Positions 1-8,385 of a stretch of DNA of 50,365 nt are shown in pieces; the first letter of the stretch is position 1; each line of letters begins with the position of its first letter. Position numbers and translations under genes: made by a program. The notes below the pieces were generated by a model. The model was given only the letters and a program-made list of their open reading frames with translations, ran no database searches and had not been told where the DNA came from. The stretch is taken from NCBI GenBank assembly GCA_018060905.1, contig JAGOVD010000001.1:1-50365 (forward strand), written 5' to 3'. This DNA is from Minisyncoccota bacterium. GTDB lineage: Bacteria > Patescibacteriota > Minisyncoccia > Phycocordibacterales > UBA9973.

Positions 1-470
1 CCACCTACCAGTGCATCCACTGACTCAACAGCACGCAATTCCTTGTCACTCAGTTCTGTGATGAACTCAGTAACCATAAGGCAAAATATTGGTATGATCC
101 TATATTCTGAATGCATGATTTTGGCAGTGCCATATGCTTGTGCAAGCACCTTGCATCCTTGTGACTTAATGGTCTTGATTTGGTACGCCAGTGCCTCAGG
201 CACAAAGAGCATCTGAATCGGTGCACGACCAAACATATCGAACATGTCATTTCCAGTAGGGGCAGCACTTGCAGACCAGTCCATTTTAAATCCGGTCATA
301 ATATATCCTTGCTCTTTGGTGAATATATTTTTCTTATACCATCCGGGTTTTGCAGGAGTGCTGTCATAGGCGATCTTGGCCCAGTGTGATGCTGATTCCA
401 TAACGATTTTAAAATAGTCAGGACTCAGGATGCAGAAGGGTTCAGGGGTGAAAAGTTTTGTGAACTTCAT
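1..470 (-). CDS. Hypothetical protein, C-terminus cut by window edge
   Basis: An open frame starts at the ATG at 470-468 and runs off the left edge, so at least 156 residues are encoded and the stop is not visible. The N-terminus reads MKFTKLFTPEPFCILSPDYF. No transmembrane segment or catalytic motif is visible and I do not recognise the family. The start is supported by a good promoter (minus -35 at 541-536, -10 at 519-514) and by a 5'-UTR box shared with the genes starting at 7191 and 9176. It diverges from the gene at 576. Confidence 0.75.
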   Translation of the reverse strand, partial: MKFTKLFTPEPFCILSPDYFKIVMESASHWAKIAYDSTPAKPGWYKKNIFTKEQGYIMTGFKMDWSASAAPTGNDMFDMFGRAPIQMLFVPEALAYQIKTIKSQGCKVLAQAYGTAKIMHSEYRIIPIFCLMVTEFITELSDKELRAVESVDALVG

Positions 471-479
471 ATACAGTAG

Positions 480-541
480 GTTTTAATTGTTTAGGAACGA
501 AAAGACTGAATATATAATATCACATATATATTATATGTCAA
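480..541 (-). promoter_or_regulatory. Promoter and conserved 5'-UTR box for the gene starting at 470
   Basis: On the minus strand TTGACA (541-536), a 16-bp spacer ending in TGTGA, and TATTAT (519-514) precede an untranslated leader. The leader carries CGTTCCTAAACAATTAAAAC (499-480), nearly identical to leaders at 7219-7199 and 9198-9178. Confidence 0.7.
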
Positions 542-575
542 TATGCAATATATGCGATTAAGATATACTAGAGAT

Positions 576-1226
576 ATGAAAGCCATACTGAAATCTGGTC
601 GCAATTCCTACAATGCAATGAGCGAGGCAGAGCTCGAGAAGAAGAGAAAAGAGCTCATGGAGAGCCCTATATTTAAACAGGCTCAACAAACAGTCAGAGA
701 TGTGACTGAGCGTATGCAGAAGGTCACCGAAACGTTGAAACCCACACTTGAGCGTGTCGCACAAGTACGTGAACAAATTATTGCTTTGCAGCCCAACTTA
801 CTCTCTGATACCTTAGTTATACCAACTGATAATATTAACCACCTCATACTCAAAGAGCTACGAATATTAAATGCGAAAAAACCTGTATCAAAACAAAGTG
901 TCGGTACTGAAATTGTGATTTCATATGATATGCAGGAAAATACCTTGATGAGAACAGTAGATGGTACAGAGTACATCTATCACTTTAAAAATGATGCAAA
1001 ACGGAAAAAATTGTTTGATACATTGCGTTTAAAAAAATCCTATCTACAGCGCAAAGAGCTCAAAGTCCTGCTTGGTTCTCCAACCGCTGATGCTGTCTCA
1101 ACAATGGTTAAAACTCTTAATGAAAAAGTGGCCCAAAAACTACATCTCAATAAACTGAAAATTATTGTTGCTAAATCTGGATCAGGGTATCGGATTAATG
1201 CGAATGTGATAATCCAGCGAGTATAA
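576..1226 (+). CDS. Hypothetical coiled-coil protein
   Basis: The product is 216 residues. I chose the ATG at 576 over the upstream in-frame ATGs at 543 and 552 because TATACT at 564-569 ends exactly six bases before it, the leaderless spacing seen across this window; the upstream ATGs would lie outside the transcript. Roughly residues 15-75 are charged and heptad-like (AELEKKRKELM and following). The C-terminal half alternates predicted strands and helices and ends in a basic stretch, possibly a winged-helix-like domain (inference). The family is not recognised. Confidence 0.7.
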   Translation: MKAILKSGRNSYNAMSEAELEKKRKELMESPIFKQAQQTVRDVTERMQKVTETLKPTLERVAQVREQIIALQPNLLSDTLVIPTDNINHLILKELRILNAKKPVSKQSVGTEIVISYDMQENTLMRTVDGTEYIYHFKNDAKRKKLFDTLRLKKSYLQRKELKVLLGSPTADAVSTMVKTLNEKVAQKLHLNKLKIIVAKSGSGYRINANVIIQRV

Positions 1227-1327
1227 AAATAATGATATACCACAATTAACAGTTGATTTTGTCAAATTTTTATGTTAGAGTAAGGGAAATCACCTTTAAA
1301 TAAAACAATATGAGATATAATAAAATC

Positions 1328-2365
1328 ATGGAATATAAAAAACCTCTACGGTTGAAATTAAGAGATACTGTTGGAATCGTGAGTCCCTCATGGGGCGGTC
1401 CAAGCATCTTTCCTCATATTTATGAGAATGGACTAAAGGTACTCAAAGAGTTAGGGCTTCAAATAAAAGAATATCCAACTGCGCGAGCAGACAATGATTT
1501 TCTTTCAAAAAATCCTGAAGCACGCGCAAAAGACATTAATGATGCTTTTGCGGATAGTGAAGTGAAAGCAATTTTTGCATCGATCGGAGGAGAAGATTCT
1601 GTACGAATTCTTCCATTTCTTAATAAAGAAGTAATACAGAATAATCCGAAAATACTGATAGGTTATTCAGATACCACTACACTTCTCACGTATCTTAATC
1701 AATTAGGATTGGTGACATTTCATGGTCCTTCAATCATGGCAGGATTCTCACAGGCTGAATCATTACCTGAGTCTTTTACCCAGCACATCCAACAGATGCT
1801 TTTCTCACCCCAAGAAACGTATGAGTACAGTAAGTATAGCGTTTATTGCGACGGTTATCTTGATTGGGGCCAAGAAGAAAATCTCGGAAAGACCAAAGAA
1901 CTTAAACAAGATAATGGTTGGAGATTTATTCAGGGTTCGAGCGTGGTAACCGGAGAGTTATATGGCGGATGTATTGAAGTATTGGAATTTATGAATGGTA
2001 CGGACTTTTGGCCAGAAAAGGATTTCTGGAACGGAAAGGTATTATTTTTCGAAACTTCAGAAGAAAAGCCTTCGATTCAGCAGGTACAATGGAAACTTCG
2101 CAATTATGGTATGCAGGGTATTTTTGATAAAGTAAGCGCGGTATTGTTTGGCAGAGCCAGGGATTACAGCGATGAAGAAAAGAATGAGCTGGATCTAATG
2201 ATCGTGAATGTTATCAAAGAGGAATTTGGAAATGCTGAAATACCTATTGTCACTAATATGGACTTCGGACATACAGATCCTCAAATTATCCTGCCATTAG
2301 GAATAAAAGCCGAAGTTGATTGTCTAAGTAAGACTTTCAAATTGATTGAATCACCACTGCAATAG
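1328..2365 (+). CDS. S66 family LD-carboxypeptidase / MccF-like serine peptidase
   Basis: The 345-residue product matches the S66 fold. VGIVSPSWGG lies near the N-terminus, the nucleophile elbow is GYSDTTTLL, the expected Glu is in GELYGGCIEVLEF, and the His is in MDFGHTDPQ, giving a plausible Ser-Glu-His triad. S66 enzymes trim murein tetrapeptides (LdcA) or cleave toxic peptide-nucleotides such as microcin C (MccF); the sequence does not decide between these. An ATG at 1310 is in frame, but TATAAT at 1316-1321 lies six bases before the ATG at 1328, which I prefer. A second promoter (TTGATT 1253-1258, TAGAGT 1276-1281) could allow the longer form. Two terminators follow. Confidence 0.88.
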   Translation: MEYKKPLRLKLRDTVGIVSPSWGGPSIFPHIYENGLKVLKELGLQIKEYPTARADNDFLSKNPEARAKDINDAFADSEVKAIFASIGGEDSVRILPFLNKEVIQNNPKILIGYSDTTTLLTYLNQLGLVTFHGPSIMAGFSQAESLPESFTQHIQQMLFSPQETYEYSKYSVYCDGYLDWGQEENLGKTKELKQDNGWRFIQGSSVVTGELYGGCIEVLEFMNGTDFWPEKDFWNGKVLFFETSEEKPSIQQVQWKLRNYGMQGIFDKVSAVLFGRARDYSDEEKNELDLMIVNVIKEEFGNAEIPIVTNMDFGHTDPQIILPLGIKAEVDCLSKTFKLIESPLQ

Positions 2366-2376
2366 AAATTGTTGCC

Positions 2377-2404
2377 AAAGTCTCACTATATGTGGGACTT
2401 TTAT
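2377..2404 (+). terminator. Intrinsic terminator after the S66 peptidase
   Basis: A 10-bp stem (2377-2386 with 2392-2401, one G-U pair), a 5-base loop and a T-rich tail. Confidence 0.7.
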
Positions 2405-2450
2405 TTATATAATCTAAGTAGTCACTATCTTGTGTTAATAACTCTCCAAA

Positions 2451-2476
2451 ACCGCTTATAGGATAAGCGGTTTTTT
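2451..2476 (+). terminator. Second intrinsic terminator
   Basis: A perfect 8-bp stem ACCGCTTA/TAAGCGGT with a 5-base loop and six T. The tandem terminators insulate the peptidase gene from the terminase module. Confidence 0.88.
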
Positions 2477-2579
2477 GCCGTCCAGCTCAACTATATGACG
2501 ATTACATGACCCTGTACCTATTTGGTCTGATACTTAGGGGGACCAGTCATCCTTCATTTATTCCTTTAACAACATATAT

Positions 2580-3854
2580 ATGACCAAACTACACTGGACA
2601 ACCGTCCAAAGACGTGTCAACGAACTTGTGCCTCAGGAGATCAATCCTCGCACCATTAACGATAAACAGCTTGCAGATCTCACGAAGAGTTTGCAGAAAT
2701 ATGATCTTGTTGAGATTCCCGCTATAGACCTTGACGGACGCATACTCGCTGGGCATCAGCGCATCAAGGTGATGCAATTGCTTGGACGTGGAGAAGAAAT
2801 CATCGACGTGAGATTGCCAAACCGTAAATTGACGGATGATGAAGCAAAACAATATCTCATCGCAAGTAATGCGCTTGGCGGTGACTGGGACTTCACATCT
2901 CTGAAGTCCTTCGATCTCGATATTCTCACAAGTGCAGGCTTTGACGAAATTGAGCTTGCTAAATTCTGGGACGATGACAAGGAAATCAAAAATGATACCT
3001 TCGATGTCGATGCAGAATTGAAAAAGATCAAAACGCCCAAGACAAAGCTCGGAGATGTTATCAGACTCGGCAAACACAAGATCATCTGTGGCGACAGCAC
3101 CAAGCCCGAGATACTTACACGACTGCTTGGAGATGAACGCGCAAGCATGATCTACAGTGATCCCGTATATAACATTTCAGTGGACTACCGAGGCGGTATT
3201 GGTGGAAAGAAGGACTACGGCGGAGATGTAAATGATACTCGCACATATGATGAGTACAAGAAATTCATCGCCGACAGTCTCACTGCATCACTTACCGTAT
3301 CTCATCCAGACACACATGTTTTCTATTATTGTGACCAAATCTACATTGGTCTGATTCAAGACGTATACCGGACACTGGGCATTGCAAACAAGCGTGTATG
3401 TCTATGGCTCAAGAACTCACAGAATTGCGTGCCTAAAGTGTTTTGCAACAAAGCATACGAGCCTGCCGTTTATGGCACGCGCGGACGACCATATCTTGCA
3501 ACTTCTATGACTTCACTCACTGAAGTATTGAATCCAGAATTCGGTACTGGTAACGAACTCCTCGAACAAGTAGATGAGTTCATTGAAATCTGGACTGCAA
3601 AACGACTTTCCGCAAAGGATTACGAACACGCAACCTCAAAACCTATCTCGCTTCATGAGAAGGCGATAAAGCGATGCACGAAACCAGGAGATATCATCAT
3701 AGACAGCTTCCTGGGATCGGGTAGCACACTTCTGGCAGCAGAACAGCTTGATCGGCGCCTCTATGGCTGTGAGCTTGAAGAACGCTTTTGTGATCTCATC
3801 GTCAAGAGGTACGAAGCATTAACTGGCAACAAAGCAATATATGAAAAAGAATAA
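2580..3854 (+). CDS. ParB-like domain fused to a DNA methyltransferase
   Basis: The product is 424 residues. Residues 1-100 form a ParB/sulfiredoxin-like domain with the LAGHQRIKVMQLLG motif at about 56-69. Residues about 155-420 form an adenine-N6 or cytosine-N4 methyltransferase: catalytic motif IV is DPVY (194-197, a variant of DPPY) and the SAM-binding motif is DSFLGSGST (375-383). Motif IV precedes motif I, so it is a permuted beta-type enzyme. This fusion is common beside phage terminases, where it modifies phage DNA. Its stop overlaps the small terminase start by 14 bases, so the three genes form one operon. The target sequence cannot be read from here. Confidence 0.9.
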   Translation: MTKLHWTTVQRRVNELVPQEINPRTINDKQLADLTKSLQKYDLVEIPAIDLDGRILAGHQRIKVMQLLGRGEEIIDVRLPNRKLTDDEAKQYLIASNALGGDWDFTSLKSFDLDILTSAGFDEIELAKFWDDDKEIKNDTFDVDAELKKIKTPKTKLGDVIRLGKHKIICGDSTKPEILTRLLGDERASMIYSDPVYNISVDYRGGIGGKKDYGGDVNDTRTYDEYKKFIADSLTASLTVSHPDTHVFYYCDQIYIGLIQDVYRTLGIANKRVCLWLKNSQNCVPKVFCNKAYEPAVYGTRGRPYLATSMTSLTEVLNPEFGTGNELLEQVDEFIEIWTAKRLSAKDYEHATSKPISLHEKAIKRCTKPGDIIIDSFLGSGSTLLAAEQLDRRLYGCELEERFCDLIVKRYEALTGNKAIYEKE

Positions 3855-4236
3855 AAAACGAGACGAATTCCTAGATCAACTCAAAAAGATTCCCATTGTA
3901 CTCGTCGCATGTGAAAAAGTCGGGCTCTCACGCAACTCCATCTATCGCTGGCGCAAAGAAGATGAAGCCTTTTCCACTGTAATGGACGAGGCACTCACCG
4001 AAGGCGAAGCTCTCGTGAATGACATGAGTGAAAGCCAACTCCTCACGATGATCAAAGAAAAGAACTGGTCAGCTATCAGCTTCTGGTTGCGACACCGCAA
4101 TCCAAAATTCAGAGACAAAGTTGAAGTCACCACAAAAATCACTTCTGACATCTTAACGCCAGAGCAAGAAACACTCGTCAGAGAAGCATTAACATTAGCA
4201 GGTATTAACCAACATCAATCCAATGAACAATCATAA
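3841..4236 (+). CDS. Phage terminase small subunit-like DNA-binding protein
   Basis: The product is 131 residues. The N-terminal half carries a helix-turn-helix of the kind found in TerS (ACEKVGLSRNSIYRWRKEDE, about residues 24-43). It continues through an acidic helix and FWLRHRNPKFRDKVE to a polar tail. TerS recognises the packaging site and recruits TerL. The position between methyltransferase and TerL, with overlaps of 14 bases on both sides, supports the call. A generic phage HTH protein is the alternative. Confidence 0.78.
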   Translation: MKKNKKRDEFLDQLKKIPIVLVACEKVGLSRNSIYRWRKEDEAFSTVMDEALTEGEALVNDMSESQLLTMIKEKNWSAISFWLRHRNPKFRDKVEVTTKITSDILTPEQETLVREALTLAGINQHQSNEQS

Positions 4237-5707
4237 TATTATCCCCGAAGAAACTATCAACGCTATGGTTCATGACAAGAAAGTGCGCATTGCAATCACG
4301 ACCCAAAGCCACCTCCACTTCTTTCACTTCTACTTCGCACACTACATCAAATATCCAACCGCAGACTTCCAACGGGAAATCATACAACTGACGGAAGATG
4401 AGACAGTGAAGAACTTTTGTGTCGTATCGTTTCGCGGATCTGCAAAATCTACAATCGTCACCACCTCATACCCAGTCTGGGCAATTCTTGGTCGTCAGCA
4501 AAAGAAATTTGTCTTGATCCTGTGTCAGACACAGATGCAGGCAAAACAGCACATGATGAACCTCCGTCGCGAACTTGAAACAAATAGTATTCTGAAAAAT
4601 GACCTCGGTCCCTTTAAAGAAGAATCAGACGAATGGGGTTCAACGTCAATCGTATTCTCAGAATCAAATGCGCGAATCACGGTTGCTTCTTCTGAGCAAA
4701 GTATCCGAGGGATTCGCCACAACCAACATCGCCCCGATCTCATCATTTGTGACGACGTGGAAGACATTGCTTCAACTAAAACGAGAGAAGGACGAAAAAA
4801 GACGTATCAATGGCTCACGTCTGAAATCATTCCCACAGGCGACCGTAACACCCGGTTAATCGTCATAGGGAACCTATTGCACGAAGACTCTCTCCTAATG
4901 CGCCTAAAGAGCGACATAGAGAATGGTCGTATCAATGGCGTATTCAAATCATACCCACTCGTCGATGCAGCAGGAAAAATTCTGTGGCCAGGGAAATACC
5001 CTACTCTTCTTGATATTGAAGAAGACAAGAAGAAAATGGGTAACGAGTATGCGTGGGAGCGTGAATATATGCTCAAGATTATCCCTACAGAAGACCAGGC
5101 TATTCACCGTGAATGGATCCAATACTATGACGACATCCCATACAACAAAAAAGATCAGGATGGATACAACGTCAATATGGGAACGTATATCGGTATTGAT
5201 CTTGCGATCTCACAGAGAGATACAGCGGACTACACCGCTATGGTGCCAGCACAGATCATCGGAAACGGTGACGAGGGAGTGTTCTATATTCTGCCAGGGA
5301 TTATTAACAAACGCATGACATTCCCAGAGACTATTGAGTTATGCAAAGTTCTTTACACGATGTATCACAAAGGTGGTCATCACCCAAAGCTCATCATCGA
5401 AGATGTTGCGTACCAACGATCGCTCCCGCAACAACTCAAACATGAGGGCGTACATAATGTACGAACCGTGCATCCTGGCAATCAGGACAAACGTAGTCGC
5501 CTAATTCTCACTGCGTATCTCATCAAATCAGGGAAGATACTATTTCCTCGCACAGGTGCAGAAGAGCTGATTAGTCAGATCGTGAACTTTGGCGTCGAAA
5601 AGCACGACGATCTCGCCGATGCATTTTCTAACTTAATACTTTGTATGGTTGAGAAGCCACCGATCATCCCAAAGATCACGTGGTTCAATACCCGCAGAAG
5701 TTATTAA
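4223..5707 (+). CDS. Phage terminase large subunit (TerL)
   Basis: The 494-residue product has a complete ATPase-nuclease architecture. Walker A is FRGSAKST (70-77) and Walker B is LIICDDVED (173-181). The RNase-H-like nuclease has acidic positions at GIDLA (about D326), IIEDVAY (about E393/D394) and KHDDLADAF (about D462-D466), so both activities look intact. TerL pumps phage DNA into a procapsid and cuts it. No portal, protease, capsid or tail gene is recognisable elsewhere in the window; the next gene converges from the other strand five bases away. It may belong to a satellite, a gene transfer system or a prophage remnant. Confidence 0.92.
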   Translation: MNNHNIIPEETINAMVHDKKVRIAITTQSHLHFFHFYFAHYIKYPTADFQREIIQLTEDETVKNFCVVSFRGSAKSTIVTTSYPVWAILGRQQKKFVLILCQTQMQAKQHMMNLRRELETNSILKNDLGPFKEESDEWGSTSIVFSESNARITVASSEQSIRGIRHNQHRPDLIICDDVEDIASTKTREGRKKTYQWLTSEIIPTGDRNTRLIVIGNLLHEDSLLMRLKSDIENGRINGVFKSYPLVDAAGKILWPGKYPTLLDIEEDKKKMGNEYAWEREYMLKIIPTEDQAIHREWIQYYDDIPYNKKDQDGYNVNMGTYIGIDLAISQRDTADYTAMVPAQIIGNGDEGVFYILPGIINKRMTFPETIELCKVLYTMYHKGGHHPKLIIEDVAYQRSLPQQLKHEGVHNVRTVHPGNQDKRSRLILTAYLIKSGKILFPRTGAEELISQIVNFGVEKHDDLADAFSNLILCMVEKPPIIPKITWFNTRRSY

Positions 5708-5711
5708 GGTA

Positions 5712-6188
5712 TTACACTACCTTACAATTCCGCACGATCACTTTCCCAATAGTCGCTCCAGAAACCGTACCTTGTACGGTTATCTGTTGTCCTTTCTTGA
5801 GAGTAGCCAGCTGGGTTTCTTCAGTGGATTTAAACATACACTGTACGCTATCAAGTGAGTATGATTCAGGAGTTTCGAATGTGATGTATGCTTCATCAGT
5901 GATGTCTTTGCCGATGCTATCAATTGATCCAGAGATTTCAACAAGCTTTCCTTTGTATTGATTATCTCCGCTTACTTCGTTTGCTTTGTATGCCTGACGG
6001 AGTGTTTCAGAGTCGAGTTTTATAGCGGTAACTTCTTGTGCTGTTTGAGTATTATTAGATGATGTACTGCTTGTTGTCTTGTCATCACTTGATGCTGATA
6101 TAATCATCCCTAACAATACGAATACTCCGAGTGTTGTTAAAATCGGGTGTCGATTGATCCATGATTTCTTCGTTGGGTTTTGTTCCAT
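5712..6188 (-). CDS. Membrane-anchored OB-fold (tRNA_anti-like) protein
   Basis: The product is 158 residues from the ATG at 6188. A short basic N-terminus is followed by one membrane segment (LTTLGVFVLLGMIISAS), a Ser/Thr linker and a beta-rich domain (YKGKLVEISGSIDSIGKD... GQQITVQGTVSG) typical of extracytoplasmic OB-fold tRNA_anti-like domains. Such proteins are probably lipid- or peptidoglycan-associated, but their role is unknown. A frame extending upstream to 6272 exists but would translate the structured leader at 6195-6336, so I reject it. Codons 4-7 contain an 11-base copy of a leader sequence (see findings). Confidence 0.75.
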   Translation of the reverse strand: MEQNPTKKSWINRHPILTTLGVFVLLGMIISASSDDKTTSSTSSNNTQTAQEVTAIKLDSETLRQAYKANEVSGDNQYKGKLVEISGSIDSIGKDITDEAYITFETPESYSLDSVQCMFKSTEETQLATLKKGQQITVQGTVSGATIGKVIVRNCKVV

Positions 6189-6194
6189 AAATAT

Positions 6195-6336
6195 AAAAAC
6201 TAGCTTATAAAGGCTAGACGGGGTATCTGTAGATGCACAGAACCCCGCGCCAGCTCGGACTTGCGTCCACATACCAGTTTCCCGATATGACCCAACGAAG
6301 AGTAAGCTGAACGCGGGGTTCAGTATCTTCGTTGGG
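6195..6336 (-). ncRNA. Structured 5' leader, candidate RNA switch or attenuator
   Basis: Reading the minus strand: an 11-bp stem (6336-6326 with 6301-6291) caps an inner 6-bp stem (6323-6318 with 6312-6307). Next comes GGAC-GCAA-GTCC (6268-6257), then a 10-bp hairpin with one bulge (6246-6237 with 6230-6220), then a short CTAGC/GCTAG hairpin followed by five U (6217-6195), seven bases before the ATG at 6188. A perfect 10-bp alternative helix (6321-6312 with 6249-6240) cannot coexist with the inner stem or the 6246 hairpin. I do not recognise a known riboswitch class. No confident promoter is visible upstream. Confidence 0.55.
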
Positions 6337-6488
6337 ATTTGCGACCATATCCTTTATTTCCAAAGGGGTTAGGTCGACTAATATTTAGTTGTAGCGAAAT
6401 AGTACCATTTTGACCGATACTATTCTAGGACATTGTATCGCAGTATCACTGGATCACAGAGGAAGTTACCAACAGCTTATTTTTGAAT

Positions 6489-6518
6489 TAAAAAAGCCCT
6501 GTTTCAATAACAGGGCTT
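6489..6518 (-). terminator. Intrinsic terminator for the gene starting at 7191
   Basis: A perfect 8-bp stem AAGCCCTG/CAGGGCTT followed on the minus strand by a U run. Confidence 0.85.
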
Positions 6519-6531
6519 AGTAAATAACCTT

Positions 6532-7191
6532 TCACCAATTTAGCCTTTCGAGCTCTTTGGTTAACCAGTCAATTTGGGCAACAACTTCTTTCCGGCGTTG
6601 TCTAACTTCTTCGATAAGTCCTAATATTTCAGGAGCGACTGCTAGTATTGCGTCTGCGTTTGCTTCAATCTCATCATGAATAGAAACGACATTGTCTCTT
6701 TTACTAGAATACTTACGAAGTTCTTCCAGATCCTTAATTAGTTCATACTTTTGTTCCTGAATGAGCAGTGCTTTTGCTTCCTCAAACTTATCCTCAGCAA
6801 TATTCAGTAGATCAAGATAATTACATACCTCGATAAAATTTATTTTCCTTCTCTGGTCTATATTGCTGATAGACTGCATTTGCTTCAAAAGCTCAATTAT
6901 GTTGTCAGTATAGTCAATATTGATTTGCATCAACCCAGACTTTTCCCATACAAGAAATTGAATGTACTTTTTCTTTGATGCGTTTTTGAATGAGGAATAT
7001 GCATATACAGCGATGGCAACTGCGATAATAGCCGCACATATCCATAAGAACCAGTACGTGAGTTCACCGAAAGTCACCCTGTTTCCAAAATAGAAAAATA
7101 AACCAAGGACAACCAGACTTCCCAGAAGGGTATAGCCTTTCTCTTTATCAAGGCTCCTTAGAAAGAAATTCTGATAACTATAATATTTCAT
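6532..7191 (-). CDS. Two-TM membrane protein with cytoplasmic coiled coil
   Basis: The product is 219 residues. Two hydrophobic segments lie at about 20-36 (GYTLLGSLVVLGLFFYF) and 47-67 (YWFLWICAAIIAVAIAVYAY). The remaining 150 residues are charged and largely helical, with heptad-like stretches. It has the same layout as the neighbour starting at 8078 (two N-terminal TMs plus a long helical tail), and the two may act together at the membrane. The family is not recognised. It is a single-gene unit with its own promoter (-35 7261-7256, -10 7238-7233) and terminator. Confidence 0.75.
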   Translation of the reverse strand: MKYYSYQNFFLRSLDKEKGYTLLGSLVVLGLFFYFGNRVTFGELTYWFLWICAAIIAVAIAVYAYSSFKNASKKKYIQFLVWEKSGLMQINIDYTDNIIELLKQMQSISNIDQRRKINFIEVCNYLDLLNIAEDKFEEAKALLIQEQKYELIKDLEELRKYSSKRDNVVSIHDEIEANADAILAVAPEILGLIEEVRQRRKEVVAQIDWLTKELERLNW

Positions 7192-7198
7192 ATGTTCA

Positions 7199-7261
7199 GT
7201 TTTAATTGTTTAAAGATCGAATATCTAGAATCATAATAACACATTATTATTGATATGTAAA
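7199..7261 (-). promoter_or_regulatory. Promoter and conserved 5'-UTR box for the gene starting at 7191
   Basis: Minus strand: TTTACA (7261-7256), a 17-bp spacer with TGTGT, TATTAT (7238-7233), then TTTAAACAATTAAAAC ending at 7199. Promoter and leader both match those upstream of 470. Confidence 0.7.
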
Positions 7262-7310
7262 TAGTCAGTATTTGTTATACAAAATCATAAATTCGCCACT
7301 CTATGGCATT

Positions 7311-7334
7311 AAAAAAGGACCGTTTCCGGTCCTT
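7311..7334 (-). terminator. Intrinsic terminator for the gene starting at 8078
   Basis: A perfect 8-bp stem AAGGACCG/CGGTCCTT with a 4-base loop and six U on the minus strand. Confidence 0.9.
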
Positions 7335-7340
7335 GTTGAT

Positions 7341-8078
7341 TTAGTTGTAGTTCTCCTGCAAAAAGTCCTCCCATTCTGCTGCTTGTGATTCGTATTTCTT
7401 TGCTACCTTTTCGACATCATTGTAATACTCCTCTACAAGTCGTTCGCGTGCAGTGAGTGCATACTCGATTCTTTCCTCACAGTCGGTAGATGTCGCTTCT
7501 CTCTTTTCTTTAAGGAGGGTGATCAATTCTTCCGTGCTTTGCAGGTGACTGTCGCTATACTGCTTATAGCGCTCTCTGATTTCTTCTTTTGTGTCATTGT
7601 CTTTCGTCTTTCGCAATGCCTCCTGTGCTGCGTTCCAGGCTTTTTCCAAAAGAGTTTTCATCTGAGAACGGATAGTTTCTTCTTCAACGTCGATATCTGC
7701 GAGTTGTGTTCCAAAATCATCGTTTATTTTTTTGAACACCGTCTCAGACGTCCCCACAATATCCTGTTTGTAGACTGCAACCTGGTCTCTAAAAAATTGA
7801 GCCATGCTTTTATTGCTTTTTATCATGTCTTTCACATATGCAATCTGCATCTTTTTGCTATTTCTGGCTATGAGCCTTGAAATAGGATGTGATAGCACAA
7901 GCGTAAACGCAATAATCGCAAACAGTATGACTACCCATGGGTGATTGATGGGGTTGAATACAAAAATAAACAGAAGGATACACACTAACCCCGTCAAAGA
8001 AAGAATGATGTACATTTTTCCATGAAGGAGTGAAGCAGTATTTTTACGTACTTTTTTAATGCTAATTTCGTTTTGCAT
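7341..8078 (-). CDS. Two-TM membrane protein with long helical tail
   Basis: The product is 245 residues from the ATG at 8078; an in-frame ATG at 8111 would add eleven residues and cannot be excluded. Two hydrophobic segments (about 25-43 IILSLTGLVCILLFIFVF and about 47-65 VVILFAIIAFTLVL) are followed by about 170 mostly helical charged residues, suggesting a coiled coil or stalk. It resembles the 6532-7191 product in layout but not obviously in sequence. No enzymatic motif is visible. Confidence 0.72.
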   Translation of the reverse strand: MQNEISIKKVRKNTASLLHGKMYIILSLTGLVCILLFIFVFNPINHPWVVILFAIIAFTLVLSHPISRLIARNSKKMQIAYVKDMIKSNKSMAQFFRDQVAVYKQDIVGTSETVFKKINDDFGTQLADIDVEEETIRSQMKTLLEKAWNAAQEALRKTKDNDTKEEIRERYKQYSDSHLQSTEELITLLKEKREATSTDCEERIEYALTARERLVEEYYNDVEKVAKKYESQAAEWEDFLQENYN

Positions 8079-8190
8079 GTTTATGTAGTTTTTGTGAATG
8101 AACAGATTCATTTAGAGACCACGAAATATTCATGAGCTCTAAAATGTGGACGATTTTACTAGTAGGTATCGTCCATTTGACCTTTGGGAA

Positions 8191-8385
8191 TCAATTTCTT
8201 TTTTTCGCTTCCAGCACATGCTTCCCGGCATTGTGTGAAGTGTTGCGTGCTTGTACCTGAGCAATTGCGCCTCGTATCATCTGACTCCGCATTTGTTCTT
8301 GCTCGGACATGAACGCTTCACGTTCGTTTTCTGGAAGGGCGTCGTACGCCCTCTGCATAATGGGTGACAAGTCCCGTCGTGTCAT
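8191..8385 (-). CDS. Small hypothetical protein coupled to the gene upstream
   Basis: The product is 64 residues, basic and helical, ending in EAKKRN, without cysteines or membrane segments. Its ATG overlaps the stop of the 8382-9176 gene by four bases, the usual sign of translational coupling, so it probably works with that protein. The family is not recognised. Confidence 0.65.
   Translation of the reverse strand: MTRRDLSPIMQRAYDALPENEREAFMSEQEQMRSQMIRGAIAQVQARNTSHNAGKHVLEAKKRN

Noticed and set aside
6195..6336. c-di-GMP type I riboswitch
   Set aside because: GGACGCAAGTCC and GCGGGGTT recall parts of the GEMM consensus, but the P2/P3 arm between them is missing and GGAC/GTCC pairs with itself, so the match is coincidental.
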